DNA of 64,000 nt from Dermanyssus gallinae (GCA_003439945.1 QVRM01001473.1:438001-502000), one strand, 5' to 3'; shown: positions 11,050 to 22,691, counted from the stretch's first letter. Numbers and translations: made by a program. The notes: a model not told the origin generated them from the letters alone.

Positions 11050-11650
11050 ACCGCTGCCATGCAATTTGGCATTCATCTAATTGACTTCTTAACGGACTGC
11101 TATGGGGCATTATTTCACTCCTTGTGCATAGCATTCGTGAGCTCCACAAATGTGACTGGAGTTAAACGTAGTCCTCCATGAGAGGGGTTAACTTATGGGA
11201 CTTACACGAGTTCGCTCCTCCTGTCTAAGGAGATTGTACCCCCCGCTGTATAACTGCAATGTTGCGCAAAAGTTGAGCAAAAAAACTCTCTCCATGTTCT
11301 GTAGTCTTCGCCTTGCAGTATGCGCAATACCCGTGACTTCGAGCGCACTACGGGACTGCGGTTATAAATGAACACACAAAATGATGTCACTAACTGACAA
11401 AAAGATCTTGGTTATGTGTTTGATATGAACAACTGCGAATAGAACGTTGGTTATGGCTATGTGTCTGATATGAATCAACTGCGAATAAAAGGAAGGTGCT
11501 TAAGTCTTGATCGCTTATCCAAGCGGTCTCTCAATTAATGCAGCATAGTGTTGAGGACGGTATATCGTACCGCTTCAACGCCCACAGTTAAAAGCGAGAG
11601 GCGATTTGATTTTTGGCCGTAGGTGTACATGCGTACACCCTGCTGTCAGC
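11050..11650. other. Unassigned interval
   Basis: No recognisable coding motif. A near-duplicated phrase, TTGGTTATG...GTGT(C/T)TGATATGAA, occurs twice at about 11408-11475. That is a local duplication of about 50 bp around TGATATGAA(T)CAACTGCGAATA. Confidence 0.4.
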
Positions 11651-11747
11651 TGTTTTTTTGTCTTTATTGTTATGTGACATTTATTCATTGTAATTAATCA
11701 CCGACGGTGGGAACAAAACAATTGGGTCCCTGCGAACGTGTGCTCTT

Positions 11748-12350
11748 TTACGAAGGGTCCAATGTAGAAATCAACCATCTCTGGGGGGTTTCCCGGACCG
11801 AAGCCGCGTTGCCCCGTTGCACATCCAGCGACAGACGCTGTCTGAGAAATTCGCCCGCTTGCCTATCACCGCTGGCTAGGCCTAGTTGCTTCCCGACCTT
11901 CTGTAGCAAGCCGCGAGTAGACGGGCCCGGCCCGCCAAGTGTCTCGAAGGCAAGAGGGTAGAACCCGTACGGGTACCCGATGTTCTTGTATTTTCTCACC
12001 TTGCCTGCCTCGGCGAGAGTTGAAGTATATCCGGCCCGGGCCGCGCCAGCACTAATCATTGAAGGGGCTAATGAGTCAGTAACTGTCGCGTCCCAAATCA
12101 CCATGCAACCGCTCTCGAACGGGGTTAAGGTCAGACCGTCGGGTCTCTTCCCGCTTTCCCTATCCAGTCCGACGGGTTCCAGGACGCACGGTAGGCCACT
12201 AGAGCGTAGGGCTTTGCTAAAGGTTTCGTTCAGGGCTTGGTGTCGGGCTCTCCTACCTGCGCTGACGATACAGGATAGCCCGTGGCGTCCTACCGGCTGA
12301 ACGGCGTCACCGCAGACGCAGGCATGAGCGTGCACAAGGTCCGTCCCCAA
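11748..12350 (-). pseudogene. Restriction-like endonuclease domain of RLE LINE
   Basis: A 200-residue open segment. Near its start is a zinc-binding motif, C-V-C-G...G-R-H-G-L-S-C. About 45 residues later comes the endonuclease core: 'LEPVGLDRESGKRPDG' followed by 'CMVIWDATVTDS'. R/K-P-D...(about 14)...W-D-x-T fits the PD-(D/E)XK-type active site of R2-group LINE endonucleases, which cleave the target DNA. The C-terminal part ('GEFLRQRLSLDVQRGNAAS') is conserved in the relative at 40.3 kb ('RKFLRQQLSLAVCRGNAS'). Both active-site signatures appear intact although the rest of the element is broken. It ends at a stop at 11748-11750. Confidence 0.78.
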
Positions 12351-12368
12351 ACGAAGTCCGACCGCGAT

Positions 12369-13670
12369 TCACACCGACTCGTCATCTAGGAGTGTCCCGA
12401 TCCGAGCACAGGGTATGGCGTGGAGCCATGCGCCCGTCCCTTTGGAGGAGACGGCGCGCAGCCTGGCTCTATCAGCGTCTGTGGCGCTTCCCGCGATGAG
12501 ATTTTCAACCCCTTGCTCATGTAAGGCCGCCGACCAATCGTTCTGGCGTCCAGCTTCGGCGGGCTCGTGGCTGCACAGGGCAACTGCTCTACGGCGGCTT
12601 GTTTCTAAGCGATCTTCTAGGTCCGTAAGAGCGACTGAATCAAGAAGTGATTTAGCCTGTTGTAAAGATCTGTGGAGGGAAGCTACTAGAGCTACTTCCG
12701 ATAGGACAATAGCATCAGGCAACCCTAGACCTCCCCAAAGAACGGGGAGTAGAGCTTGTTGACGTGCTTCTGCCGATAGACTGAGATGCAAAGGAGCCTT
12801 AACTGTAATAAGCACGCTGTCGTTTAGTCGCTCAAGGAGTCCCGGAGCAAGCGAGCAGTCTGCACCTCGAAACAGGTGATTGAGACGTAGGGCCGATAAT
12901 GAAGATCTCAGAAGAAAAAGGCCCCGGTGAGATCCTACCAAAGGAATGCGTGACATCGCATGCTCTAGTTTTTCTATATACCTTTCAAGAGCCGCCGGAA
13001 CTCCCTCTGGGAATAGGAGGACGCCTAGTAACTCCAGATCCGTGCCAACAGTCCTGCACCCTATGAGAACCTCTAGCACCTCAGAGTCAGTAGCACCTCC
13101 TACGACATGAATCTCGCACTTTGCAGGATTTAGGGCCAGGCCACTCCGCTCCGCGAACTTGATGACTCTGTGGATGTCCCTCAGAACTGCATCAAGTGCC
13201 TCGCCCAGTACACCGTGGTCTAAGTACCATGTGTTTAGAGGGCACCCGAGAGAGTCGACTAACTCCTTGATACCCAGGCAAAACTAAGGGGGACCCAATG
13301 GGTCGCCCTGCTGCACCCCAGTTTGCGACATTATGGTATTATGTGGCAGAAGAAGGCTAGATGGCTCCTTATAAGCTAGTTCCACCTAGTGGAACATACT
13401 CGGTGCCCAAGCCTTGACCGCATTTAACAGGTGGTCCCTCCGAATGATGTTAAAGGCGTTTTTAAAGTCAAGCTTGACCACAAGGGTGGCTCCGGAACGA
13501 GACTCCAAGAAGGACCGAGTTAAATGCACCGCGGCCTCGCATCCTCCCGGTGTCGCAAACCCGAGCTGATGACAACCAAGAGCACCTGATACATCCGCCT
13601 TGTTTTCAAAAATGCAGATCTTTGCCGCCAGCCTTCGGATTACGGATGAGCATGCGATGGGCCTCACACC
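12369..13670 (-). pseudogene. Reverse transcriptase and thumb of RLE LINE
   Basis: Minus-strand pieces in order: 'GCHQLGFATPGGCEAAVHL' and 'VVKLDFKNAFNIIRRDHLL' (13667-13390, RT motif A). Then 'TGVQQGDPLGPP' (about 13320-13290). Then 'TWYLDHGVLGEALDAVL' (about 13235-13185), where the catalytic box reads Y-L-D-H (13215-13226) in place of YLDD. Then 'KFAERSGLALNPAKCEI'. The connection domain is open from 13079 to 12369 ('LELLGVLLFPEG', 'SLSALRLNHLFRG'). Loss of the second catalytic Asp plus frame breaks near 13380 and 13270 make it inactive. Confidence 0.78.
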
Positions 13671-13802
13671 ACCATATTTATTCTTGAGGGCAAAAAGTCG
13701 GGCGCCGAGGGGGTCGCCAGTCGTGGAAAGGCGATCCCCATCGAAAAAGATTGACGATCTTGGCCAGGGCAGCCGCGAGCCGGTCTGCGGCAGCCCCTAG
13801 TG

Positions 13803-14646
13803 CTAGTCTTGTAAGAGCCGGGGTCTGGTGAAATCCAAGCCAACTGCTGAACTACGGAAAAACGTTTGTATGGCAGACCGGACGTTCTCGCCGGATGTAG
13901 TTGATGGCAGGGGCACGTGAGGAGGGCTAGGCCATGTTAGGAATGAGGGCGCGGGAGAGTGCTTATCCAGCAGCACGGCTTTCTCGCTAGGCTTCTGCGC
14001 TAGCGTGTCTTCGGAGATCACGACCCTAGCCGCCGAAGAAACGTCGCCTTCCGAGAGCTTGGTAATGGCTAGCCGGACGGTATCGACCGTCCGCTGCCGT
14101 GGAGGTTGGTTTGGGACGGGGCTACCGCTAAGGTCAAACCTTCCTGACGATAACCGCCAACGAGCGGTCATCTTTCCCACCATCGGGAAGGCGGAGGACG
14201 ACGGGCGCGAAAGAGAACAGAGCAAGCCAGGCAGTACTGTCGTTGTTATCTGCGACTGAGCACAACACCTTAGTGAACGCTTCGGCAACTTGCCTACGTA
14301 CTGATTTCGGCAAGATGCGGACCAACCGCCAGCGGCGAGTGACAACTTGAGTGACACTGATTAACTGATCCGCGGTAAACCGAGAGTTCAAGCGCTCTGA
14401 CTCGTCGACTATGTTATGGGCACCCCCTCCGTGCTTCACCCTAATGTGTCGACGCAGGCCTCTTCGTGTAAACGTAAGTGCGCAAGTTGGACAGGGGACC
14501 CTATTAGGGTCTGACTGCCCGGACCGCGGGCTGGCGAGCCCGTGGTAAGGCCTGTTGTCTCCATGATCTGTCATTATGAGGCGAGACCTTTTAACTTGCC
14601 TACTACGGAGAGCAGCCTTATTGGAAGTCGCAACACCTCCTCCCAT
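13803..14646 (-). pseudogene. N-terminal C2H2 finger region of RLE LINE
   Basis: The frame starting at about 14646 includes 'VPCPTCALTFTRRGLRRH' then 'IRVKHGG'. This is a classical C-x2-C-x11-H-x4-H finger, followed by about 100 residues and then a frame change near 14140-14260 into a second open frame that runs to 13803. N-terminal C2H2 fingers in R2-type elements bind the target site. Start codon choice is uncertain; an ATG at about 14646 lies 65 bp from the (ATT)n tract. Confidence 0.7.
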
Positions 14647-14713
14647 GATCTTAACACCACGGATAACTCAGGCCTGATTCAATTGCGTTAACTTGCTTTG
14701 GTTGTGCAGCCGC

Positions 14714-14744
<31 letters not shown>
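14714..14744. repeat. (ATT)n microsatellite at the 5' end of the RLE LINE
   Basis: Ten ATT units, i.e. (AAT)n in the orientation of the element, immediately upstream of its first open frame. Confidence 0.95.
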
Positions 14745-14749
14745 GCTGC

Positions 14750-15885
14750 TGCTTTGCAAGTGAAACACAGCGGTTATTGCCATTGCGGTGGCTATGTTCT
14801 AGCATCAACATTTAGTTAAGCAGCCGTTAGAATTCGAATGACAGCCGCGTGCCGCTGGAGCCTACGAACCGTTACGCGGGTGGTTTCGTTTCGCTTCATC
14901 ATGTCGTGTGGATCTTCGCAGCCTCATGGCTGCTCGTGCGTCTGTCGCATGGCGACACACAGTACACCAGTCTGATCACTAAGTTACAAACATTACTCTG
15001 GTATGCAACTTTCTGGCTTTACCATCTTGCACACACACGAATGGACGTGTTTCCTTAGAGCTCGATGTGCACACGTCCGCACTTCTTGGCGTCCGCCTAT
15101 ATATATATATATATATATATAGTGGGTATATTCAGGGGCTTTAAACTACGACATTGCCAGTTATTGCTTTAACTGCAACACGACGTAAAATTACCTGATA
15201 AAATTTAACGCTAGAATGCAACGGCAGACTGTATTGCCTGAATTGACTGTCACTTACGGATTCACCAACGGAATCTAATTTGCACGCAAACTGCATAATT
15301 GTGAAATAAATGTGTTGTTTTGCGAAGTCGAATAGGAGATGGAACCTTGAGGAGCAAAGAAAGTAAGTGGTACTTGAGAATCATCTGCGCTAAGAGGAGG
15401 TGGTCGGCCCTGGAAGGTCTGGTTCAATTTCGAGATCGCACTCGTCATATTGGTCCTATCCGCATCGACTCGGGCCGACGACAACTGTCTTCGAATGGCC
15501 ACCGGGCATAACTCCAATCAGGGAAATGATGAACTGGTCCTTTCCTAGGAATCGAGGCATCCACTGGAGTAATCTTTAGCATAGCACAGTCTTTTTCTAC
15601 AGCAAGTTTCATGAATCCAAACAGTGATTTGGCAGTTTGCAGTAAAAGCTTCTCTCATTAGCCGTAGTGGTCAGAGGGTCCTCGAACGATGAGGCCATTA
15701 GCCATTTTCTTAGATATTGAGTGCATATATATATATATATATATGGACACGTGTTATTCTTCATAGGGCACTATAATCGAATCAAGACAGCACCCTGCGG
15801 GTCAAAACAGGAGCAGATGTTTGGTGCAGCTTGTTGTAAATTTCGCTTTACCCGAACAATAGACCAAATGGTTGAAATTGTAGAA
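14750..15885. other. Unassigned interval with two (TA)n tracts
   Basis: No supported gene or TE. (TA)n runs lie at 15098-15121 and 15726-15744. Short open frames overlap on both strands without motifs. Confidence 0.4.
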
Positions 15886-15995
15886 ATTATTGTTGTTGTG
15901 AGTTTGGTTGTTGTTGTTGCAGTTGCTGTACTTGTCGCTGCTGTCACTGTGGTTGTTGCGGTTGTTGTTGTTGTTGTTGTTGTCGTAGGCATTAT
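15886..15995 (+). repeat. (GTT)n imperfect triplet tract
   Basis: GTT/GCT/GTC triplets, similar in style to the tracts at 10.9 and 32.8 kb. Confidence 0.88.
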
Positions 15996-15999
15996 TTTT

Positions 16000-18900
16000 T
16001 ATTATTGATATGGTGGGCGTTGATGTTTTTGGCTTTACTATCTGCTCCGTTTTGTATGTTCAATCCCACGATACCCTTGAGTGGCCGATTCGGCTCTGCC
16101 CTTCGGTCGCGCCAAAGCACGGAGTGCAAAAAAATGAGCGCACCGACAAACGCAACCGCAATAAACTACCACATAGAATTGCGGCAGCGTCAGCGCAGCC
16201 CCCCAAATTGGGCCAGTGGGGCCACCGGGCCCACCAATATGAAGAAGGCTACGGTGGCGGCGGTGAATTTCATTCAGAAGCCGTCAATAAATAAAAAGCC
16301 ACGGTCTCTCTACGAAGGCTAGGAAGAAGAAAAGCCCTGAAGCTTCTTTTCTGTCCGGACGACCACATACGATCCGATCGAAGCGTAGCAAATGTGTTCT
16401 TCCGCAAGGTGCATCGACCTGCCCGCACGCGAAGCAACAATGCTTGCAACACAGGCAAAACGACCCTCGGGCAAACAAAATGTGTGTAGACAGATACGTA
16501 TGGTAGTAGCATCTAAAGCTACAAAACAACGATTGTGGTAGGCCTTAGCTATGAATTAGAACTGTTAAGCAGCTGTTATTTCTGCTGTACCAAGCTAACG
16601 TACTCTTTCCTCTCATTCGTATAAGGCTATAGGCATCTTCTAAGAGTTTCTGATTTCCCCTCGGTAATCCCGAATTTTAATCAGAAACTGACCTGATTGC
16701 TAGCTTATGTGCTAACGTTATGTTCAATGCTCCGCCGTAGCACTTTGTGTGTCACAATGTTCGTTGTATTAACTGGGCACGGCACTCCGTAAATGCGCTT
16801 GACTTCATAATGTGAATTGCCGTCACGCAGCGAGTTGGGAGTTGGGCGCTGCAAAAGCATCGTTCACAGAGGCGCGCTTGCAATAAAGCTCAGGCTGAAG
16901 GCACGTCTCTTTTCCCCTCTTCAACTCTTAGCTAGACATATTGAGATGATTATACTGAGGCCTCCCCCCCCCACACTACAAAATGGGCACACATAAATTA
17001 GGTTAACTTGCCAGCCAAGCACCGGCATATCTCTTTCTCTATCGCTCCCTCTTTTGGCGCGCACTGACTGCGAAGATTCCTCTCCCTGTCTCTGTTTTTC
17101 TTCAACGACGGCCCCATTCGACTCGAGTCGGCCGTGTGCCTGGGTGTCTGTCAAGGATGCGATGGAGCCATAGGAAGCGGCCGCTGCCACCGGCCGTCTG
17201 GTTTCTCCTTGGGTTTAGATTAGTCGCCCTTAACAGCGCAAGCACCCATTAATAAGACGTAAACAATCATTGCCGCCATCAAAGAGGAGACGAGAAGCGT
17301 ACAAGACGCGTAGACATTGTTGCGGAGTCTAGATCTAATACGAGCCCGCATGAAGTCGGCCACCTTGTCTAAGGTTACAGTGTACAACATAATGAATTCT
17401 TCCGCCATCAATGCGACTCTACGATCAGCACGGCTTAACGTACGTCTCAACAACACTTTCACACACGCACGTGAACACACGTCTTGCTGGTGTCTGTTCA
17501 CGTGCGTTCACAATCCGATAGACATGATGAGATCATGGGAGCGGGAATGCCAACGTCCTTGAAGTCAGGAGTCTTCTAATCAAAGTCTCTATGCACAGCA
17601 TATTTTCAGGGGGGAGTGTCTACCGGCACTGAATCAACCCATCATACCAGCGATTTGTTACATACGTAACTGGATAAATTCTGAAAACGGTTCGACTCTC
17701 TACGCCTGTCTACACTGCCCGTTAGCAGGCGGTTCTTAGATAGAGTACGTTACTGTTCACATACTTGCCAAATGACACCTGACAATGCTCGTACAAGTTG
17801 ATAATTCATTAGAAAATGTCCCTTGTAGTATTTACGAATGGTTTCAGCTCCTCGCCTCTTCCTGAGGCCATTTAGGTGAGAGGTTTTTAGTGTGTATTAT
17901 GCCAACAACATCGGCATCGAGTCCCACACTACCCGCTTTGGGTGTGCGTAAATGCATTTTTTCCTCTCACAAAAAAAATAGAAAATGTTTCTTGATTTTG
18001 AACTGTAGTTGTCTTATTACACAGGGTGTCGTTAAATTCATAGAGATTTTCTAAATCCTCCAATTTGAGCTTTCACGTTTAAAACCCCAACATGTTGTCA
18101 TTACGGACAATGCGCAATTATGAGGATGAACTTGGTACTAAATTGTGATTGGTTTGTCATATGAATACCGTAAGTCGTTTTTACTGCTCCCTGTGTCGAA
18201 TTCCCATAGAGTCCCACGTGAACAGAGGGGGCGGGGCGTTAGTGGCTTGTGCATTGGTCCGTATCTGGCCTACGGCACCATGTTGTTATTCGATGTGGTA
18301 AACAACGACAGTTGGTGGTCAAGTGTTCGTTAACCTACGTCGAGTACATCGTGTGCGTTTTCACTTGACTCAGCATAGTCCAATTTATCGATATCCGAAA
18401 GTAGCTTCTAGGTGAGCCCGTGCCGCGGTGTCCTTGTGTGCTGGTTCTTCATTGTGCTGGAGCCACATCCCCAGGCAAACGCCGGGAACGTCTCTCAGTG
18501 GTTCTGGTAAAATCCTGCTTAGAAAAGTGTGGTACGTTTCCTCCGTTTATTCATATAAGGTAATTGCTCACCGGGCCTGCCTGAACATTCACGTGCGGCT
18601 TCTGGTTGGTTCGCCATTGAGACATGTGTGCAGTAAATATGTTATGCTTTTTTGTTAAGAAGGTTTGACGCTCGAAGAGCGTAAGTGCAGGAAACTGGGC
18701 GTGGATTGCTTTATCTGTGGCCTTTGTAGAGCAACCACAATGGAACACCGTCACATATAAACTGTTTACCAATCGCTAACGTTCTTCCCCTCCGTCTAAA
18801 CATGGAACTTGACGAAAAATTCTCATTTTATGAGTTCTATTTTGCACGACCCTTTTAACTCTTCACTGTGAATTTAGCCATACGCTGTATAACACTCAGT

Positions 18901-19650
18901 GTGCAAATGATCCACCTGATGTTTCTAGTCTATGCACTGCGTAAACTTAGAAAACTAGCAAATGATACAAGAGATAACGTGTACTCGTCGTATATATACA
19001 TATATATATATACACATGATGTATGCCTGTGGAAATTCGCACTTGCATCAAACTACCGCCAACCATACGATACACCTGTAGATTCAGTGTCCTTTCTTAA
19101 ATCATTGTTACCTCACATTTCACCTTGACGCAGTGGGCCACAGATGTTTTACGTGAGACCGAGAGAGAGAGAGCGCGGGAGTGAGATAATGACCACAGCT
19201 GGAAAAAAATGAATGGTCAAAGTTATTTTCGCAAAACGTTAGGGATCGTAAAATGAACTTGGTCGGGAACAGTAAGTCTCGAAATCTCACCGAATTCCTC
19301 GACCGCATTCCTGGGGTTCCTGAGATTCCTTAGTAAGCTTGGCGTTTTGGATGTAAGCAACCTCTGGGCAAAAATATGATTTCGTCTACTAGTCAGACGA
19401 TTCCGACGTTCATTGTGCGCTGATTGACTGACGTCTTTTGATCCGATGATCCCACTGCGTGTCTTAGTCCATAGAGCAGAATAGAGGCTGCGACGAATTG
19501 CCACAGTGGTTCGCTTTGTCTGATCTCTGACAATATAAACACTAGTTCATGCACTGTTTAAGCTCTGTAAACACTCATTATTCATACTCGGCAATAGATG
19601 TTTAGGCTGATAGAATATAGGAACTCTTGCAGTACACTATCCCTGCACAA
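16000..19650. other. Unassigned 3.6-kb interval
   Basis: No TE protein motif, tRNA head or convincing exon was recognised. Visible items are a C9 run at about 16963-16972, a poly(A) run at 17972-17979, a short (TA)n at 19003-19012, a GA run at 19160-19173, and an isolated CAGGGTGTC at about 18023. The last resembles the terminal motif of the palindromic element at 38.5 kb but has no partner. Confidence 0.4.
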
Positions 19651-19659
19651 CCAACAACA

Positions 19660-20800
19660 GACATAAGCGGAATAATCGACGTATAAGGTGACATGCACAC
19701 GATATCCGCTCTAGCGACAACAACATGAGCATGAGCCGCTTCAGAATAAAATAGACAACGCTTTTATTTGTCGAATGAAGGACAGGAAATGGGTGGCAGA
19801 CATTGAAGCCTACGAAGCACCTTTTTGTGCGATTATTTGGCTGCACGCCAGGCGAACATAATTTTATTTTAAATCTTGCAAAATATTTTAATAAAAGCAT
19901 CATTTGGCTTGATGATTATTCATTGCCACATCGAAGAAACGGCCAATAAGACCAGCGCTTACAAGCTGTGATAGTTCCCGCGCATCGCTGTTTTTAAATA
20001 AAGTTCTGATTGATGGAAGGTTTACAGCATTCGACTCGATATCACATCTTCCTTGTAGCCTTTTAAGGGTTTTTTGGATGCCTTCAATCATACGTACGTG
20101 TTTGCACAGGTGTGGGTTCCAGACGGCTGAACAACATAAAAGTTGGTATAACACAACCGCATTTTATAGGTGGGTATACACATTTAGATCCTTTATATAG
20201 AAACAACGAAATTGCGTGTTCACAAGCATAGATGTTGATTTGACTAGGTCTCTAAAATGTGCAGAAAACGTAAGACCCGTAATAATAATAATAATAATAA
20301 TAATAGTTATTATTATTATTATTAGAAGAAGATCTCGCGCAACATTTGCGGTAGGCAATATTCTTTCGTTGAGGTGATCCGCTGCAATCCAGATCGAAAG
20401 AGCCAGGTTTTTGAAACGAGGAATTTCGAAACGAAAAGCTCCCTCCATTGTCACTGAACCAGCGGCAGCGGATGGCGTCGGCAGCGGAGTGTAGCACGGC
20501 GCCCGCTACAAAAGGGTCCACGCAATTGTATATTTTAAGATGGTCAACGTACAAAACGTATTTTACACCCGACGGATTGTAAGATTTTATGCCTAAAGCC
20601 GATACGGTGTGCAGCAGAGGAGAGACGCAGCAGCTCCCGGAGGAACGCCGGACAAAGCCAGCCGAAGCTCGCTTTCCCGCATTTCAATCGGAACAACCGA
20701 CGGTGCAAAAAGCGGCAAACAATATACGAGTCTATAAATGGACCTGAAGCGTCTCCATTCTGTCATTGACAAGTCTATGGGCGGTATCAAAGACGACACT
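19660..20800 (-). mobile_element. Degenerate CR1/Jockey-like LINE with microsatellite in its coding region
   Basis: Minus-strand translation in order: 'LALSGVPPGAAASLL' (about 20680-20640, RT 'SGVPPGS.LGPLL'). Then Y-V-D-H at 20540-20551 within 'LYVDHLKIYNCVDPFVAG' (normally YADD). Then 'FRFEIPRFKNLALS' and 'ANVARDL' (about 20445-20330). An AAT/ATT tract follows, then 'GLTFSAHFRDLVKS' (about 20275-20230) and 'LYQLLCCSAVWNPHLCKH' with 'RMIEGIQKTLKRLQG' (20154-20055). The last part is the standard 'Y.S.VWNP....I..IE.VQ..F' region. Several stops are present; the element is dead. Confidence 0.72.
20280..20324. repeat. (AAT)n(ATT)n palindromic microsatellite inside LINE ORF
   Basis: About eight AAT units, AGTT, then about six ATT units, capable of hairpin formation. 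It sits exactly between the 'ARDL' and 'GLTFS' parts of the LINE protein, where relatives have only a few residues. Confidence 0.9.
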
Positions 20801-21265
20801 CTTCTGGTCGAAGTATATGCAATGAAAGTCCTTGTTGGCGTTTATGTGCAAGGCCCAGAATTTTGTTATTTGCCCAAGAGTCGCGCACACGTAGAGCGTC
20901 GAGGCACAAATCCGTGCCGAAAAGTGTCAAAGAAATTATTTGCCATCATATAATTGGTTATGTGTCTGACTAAAATACTTTTAAAAATTGTGCGTGCAAT
21001 GCACATTGAGCCACAGGGCTATTGCTCTCAATGGACTCTGACAGCCTCTTCCTCTGTATTACCATTAGAAGAGATCTAGAATTTCTGAGACGATGTATGA
21101 TCGTTCAAAAATTAGCTTCCATGGCCTCGCTAAAAAAGGCTAGTTTTCGAAATTTTAACTGAGATGCCATCGTAGTAGCTGCATTTGGGTTTCTGTAACA
21201 TTTCTTCACATATATTGAAAGAAAAGTCAATTGGCTAGAAAAAGTCAATTTTCGTACAGTGCGTT
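20801..21265. other. Unassigned interval
   Basis: No recognised feature. The sequence could hold eroded RT of the adjacent minus-strand LINE or of the plus-strand LINE that follows. Confidence 0.35.
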
Positions 21266-21269
21266 TATG

Positions 21270-22260
21270 GACGTTTGCGCCTAGTTCGACTCGGGATTAG
21301 AAGCACGTGTGCTGTTCAAGCTAGCCGGGGTTCCAGAGAATGCTCTCAAGTTCATAAAAGACATACTGCAAGCCAATCAACCTAGTCTAAACGACGGGAT
21401 GTCTGAGAACTTCTATATAGAATAGACAACCGGCTTTCTCCAGAGCGGCAGCCCCAGCCCTCTGTTGTTTGCACTGCAAATCACAGACCTATAAACTTTT
21501 CAGGCTTCCGAACGGTGGGGCTCGAACCCGCGCACCTATATGTCGCCTTCGGTCGGGAGGCGCAGCCGAATGCACCCACCACGCCACCGGGCTCAACGGA
21601 CAAATCAATCGCCTACCGAGAAAGACCTACCGAGCCGCAAACAGAGCCGACACCCGACCGTGAAGATCGCCATGCACGCGCACGATGTAGAACTCGTACT
21701 CGAAGAGGGTACTATCTCTAGCGAAATCAGCTAGAGAGTACTTTCTCTAGCAGACGCTAGCTACGTTGGCAGCTTATATGAGGGAAGTCGGCTTCGAGAT
21801 CAATACAGGAAAACGGAAATCATGAAACTCAGACACACAGGCTGGCCGACACACGGTGACTCGCTTAGACAATACGGGCATGAACTTAAGTTTGCAAATC
21901 GATTCACACGTCTAGGCATCGGCCTGACCTTTTCAGTCAAGCTCACTGTTTTGCCGTGCATATTGAAAGCAGGAAGGGCGCGGAGAGCAATGATTGTGTT
22001 GACGACAGTTACGAGTCTGCAGATGCTTTCACTCAAGAACCGGCGCTAGCCCTTTTCAATATAAACGAAAATAGTTTAAGTCGCTTCATATGGAATTCAG
22101 CTCTTGTGAGCCAAACGACGTGTCCCCGCATCTAGTGGTACTTGACCGCGTAAAACCTGTCTTTCTGAAATAGACTTACAAACTTCCGCGTATAAGCGTT
22201 TTGTTTACATGGTAAGCAAGTATTCGTAGAACAGATAGGAAAGCAGTTCGCACACCTAGC
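21270..22260 (+). mobile_element. Degenerate LINE RT fragment interrupted by a SINE head
   Basis: The first part reads 'FDSGLEARVLFKLAGVPENALKF', then 'GFLQSGSPSPLLFALQITDL' (about 21430-21495), the RT block before the catalytic motif. After about 170 bp the second part reads 'KIAMHAHDVELVLEEG' at 21665-21710, where H-A-H-D (21675-21686) replaces YADD. It continues with 'REVGFEINTGKTEIMKLR' and 'ELKFANRFTRLGIGLT' (about 21780-21935). The gap holds the SINE head at 21511-21592. The protein order and spacing match APE-type LINEs. Dead. Confidence 0.7.
21511..21592 (-). mobile_element. tRNA-derived SINE head (copy 1)
   Basis: On the minus strand it starts with GCCCGGTGGCGTGGTGG (A-box-like) and has GGTGCGCGGGTTCGAGCCCC (B-box region). 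It shares about 80 bp with the unit at 50685-50764, including both ends. The acceptor stem does not pair, so it is not a tRNA gene. Confidence 0.68.
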
Positions 22261-22690
22261 GACCCCAGAGTATCCGGGTTATATCAGTTAATTGAGCAAT
22301 CGATGGAAAAAGCTGATACTGATTCAAAGTTTTATACTACAAGGGGAACATTTCGTAGTCCATTGAGTTTAACATAAATTTTGTCGGGCATCCACGAGTC
22401 AAGTGGCACGTGCCTCTATAATTATTATGGCATGTTGTGCACAATACATCATCGTATACATTACCTTCCATTAGAGTGAAAGGGCATATATTAGTAGGTC
22501 AGGATGGGCACTGAATATTATGCTGCAAAATGGCATCAAATATACTACTAAAATATATTTGAAGTTGGACATGTAAGCAAAGCCACAGAGGGCTAGTTGC
22601 GCACATCAGTAAGCAAGACTCAAGTAAGTCGCAAAAACTGTTTGATATTGAACAAAGAGTCACATGATATCATTACGAGTCTAAACTAGT
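22261..22690. other. Unassigned interval
   Basis: AT-rich unique sequence with no recognised feature. Confidence 0.4.

Positions 22691-22691
<1 letters not shown>

Larger units (their letters stand above)
11655..14650 (-). mobile_element. RLE-encoding LINE (R2/R4-type), nearly full length
   Basis: About 3 kb on the minus strand encodes, in order, an N-terminal C2H2 finger, a reverse transcriptase and a restriction-like endonuclease with an upstream CCHC-type motif. This single-ORF layout belongs to the R2/R4/NeSL group of LINEs, as opposed to APE elements. The 5' end lies within about 65 bp of an (ATT)n tract at 14714. The 3' end has AATAAA-type and A-rich sequence at about 11660-11690. The ORF is broken into at least four frames (near 13800, 13380 and 12360) and the RT catalytic motif is altered, so the copy is dead. 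A second, shorter relative lies at 39985-40370. Such proteins catalyse target-primed reverse transcription at sequence-specific sites. Confidence 0.82.

Noticed and set aside
10812..11149. Overlapping Thr/Asn-rich and Val-rich open frames
   Set aside because: By-product of the GTT/CAA tract at 10.87-11.02 kb on both strands.
11707..12762. Plus-strand open frames of 84-115 codons
   Set aside because: Antisense shadows of the RLE-LINE coding region, which explains the GC-rich codon structure.
14849..15058. Plus-strand 69-codon frame with apparent hydrophobic segment
   Set aside because: No start context, no family similarity and adjacent to (TA)n; length is within chance expectation.
18015..18060. 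Mariner-type element start (CAGGGTGTC after TTACA)
   Set aside because: No inverted partner was found within 2 kb, so a single 9-base match is not enough.
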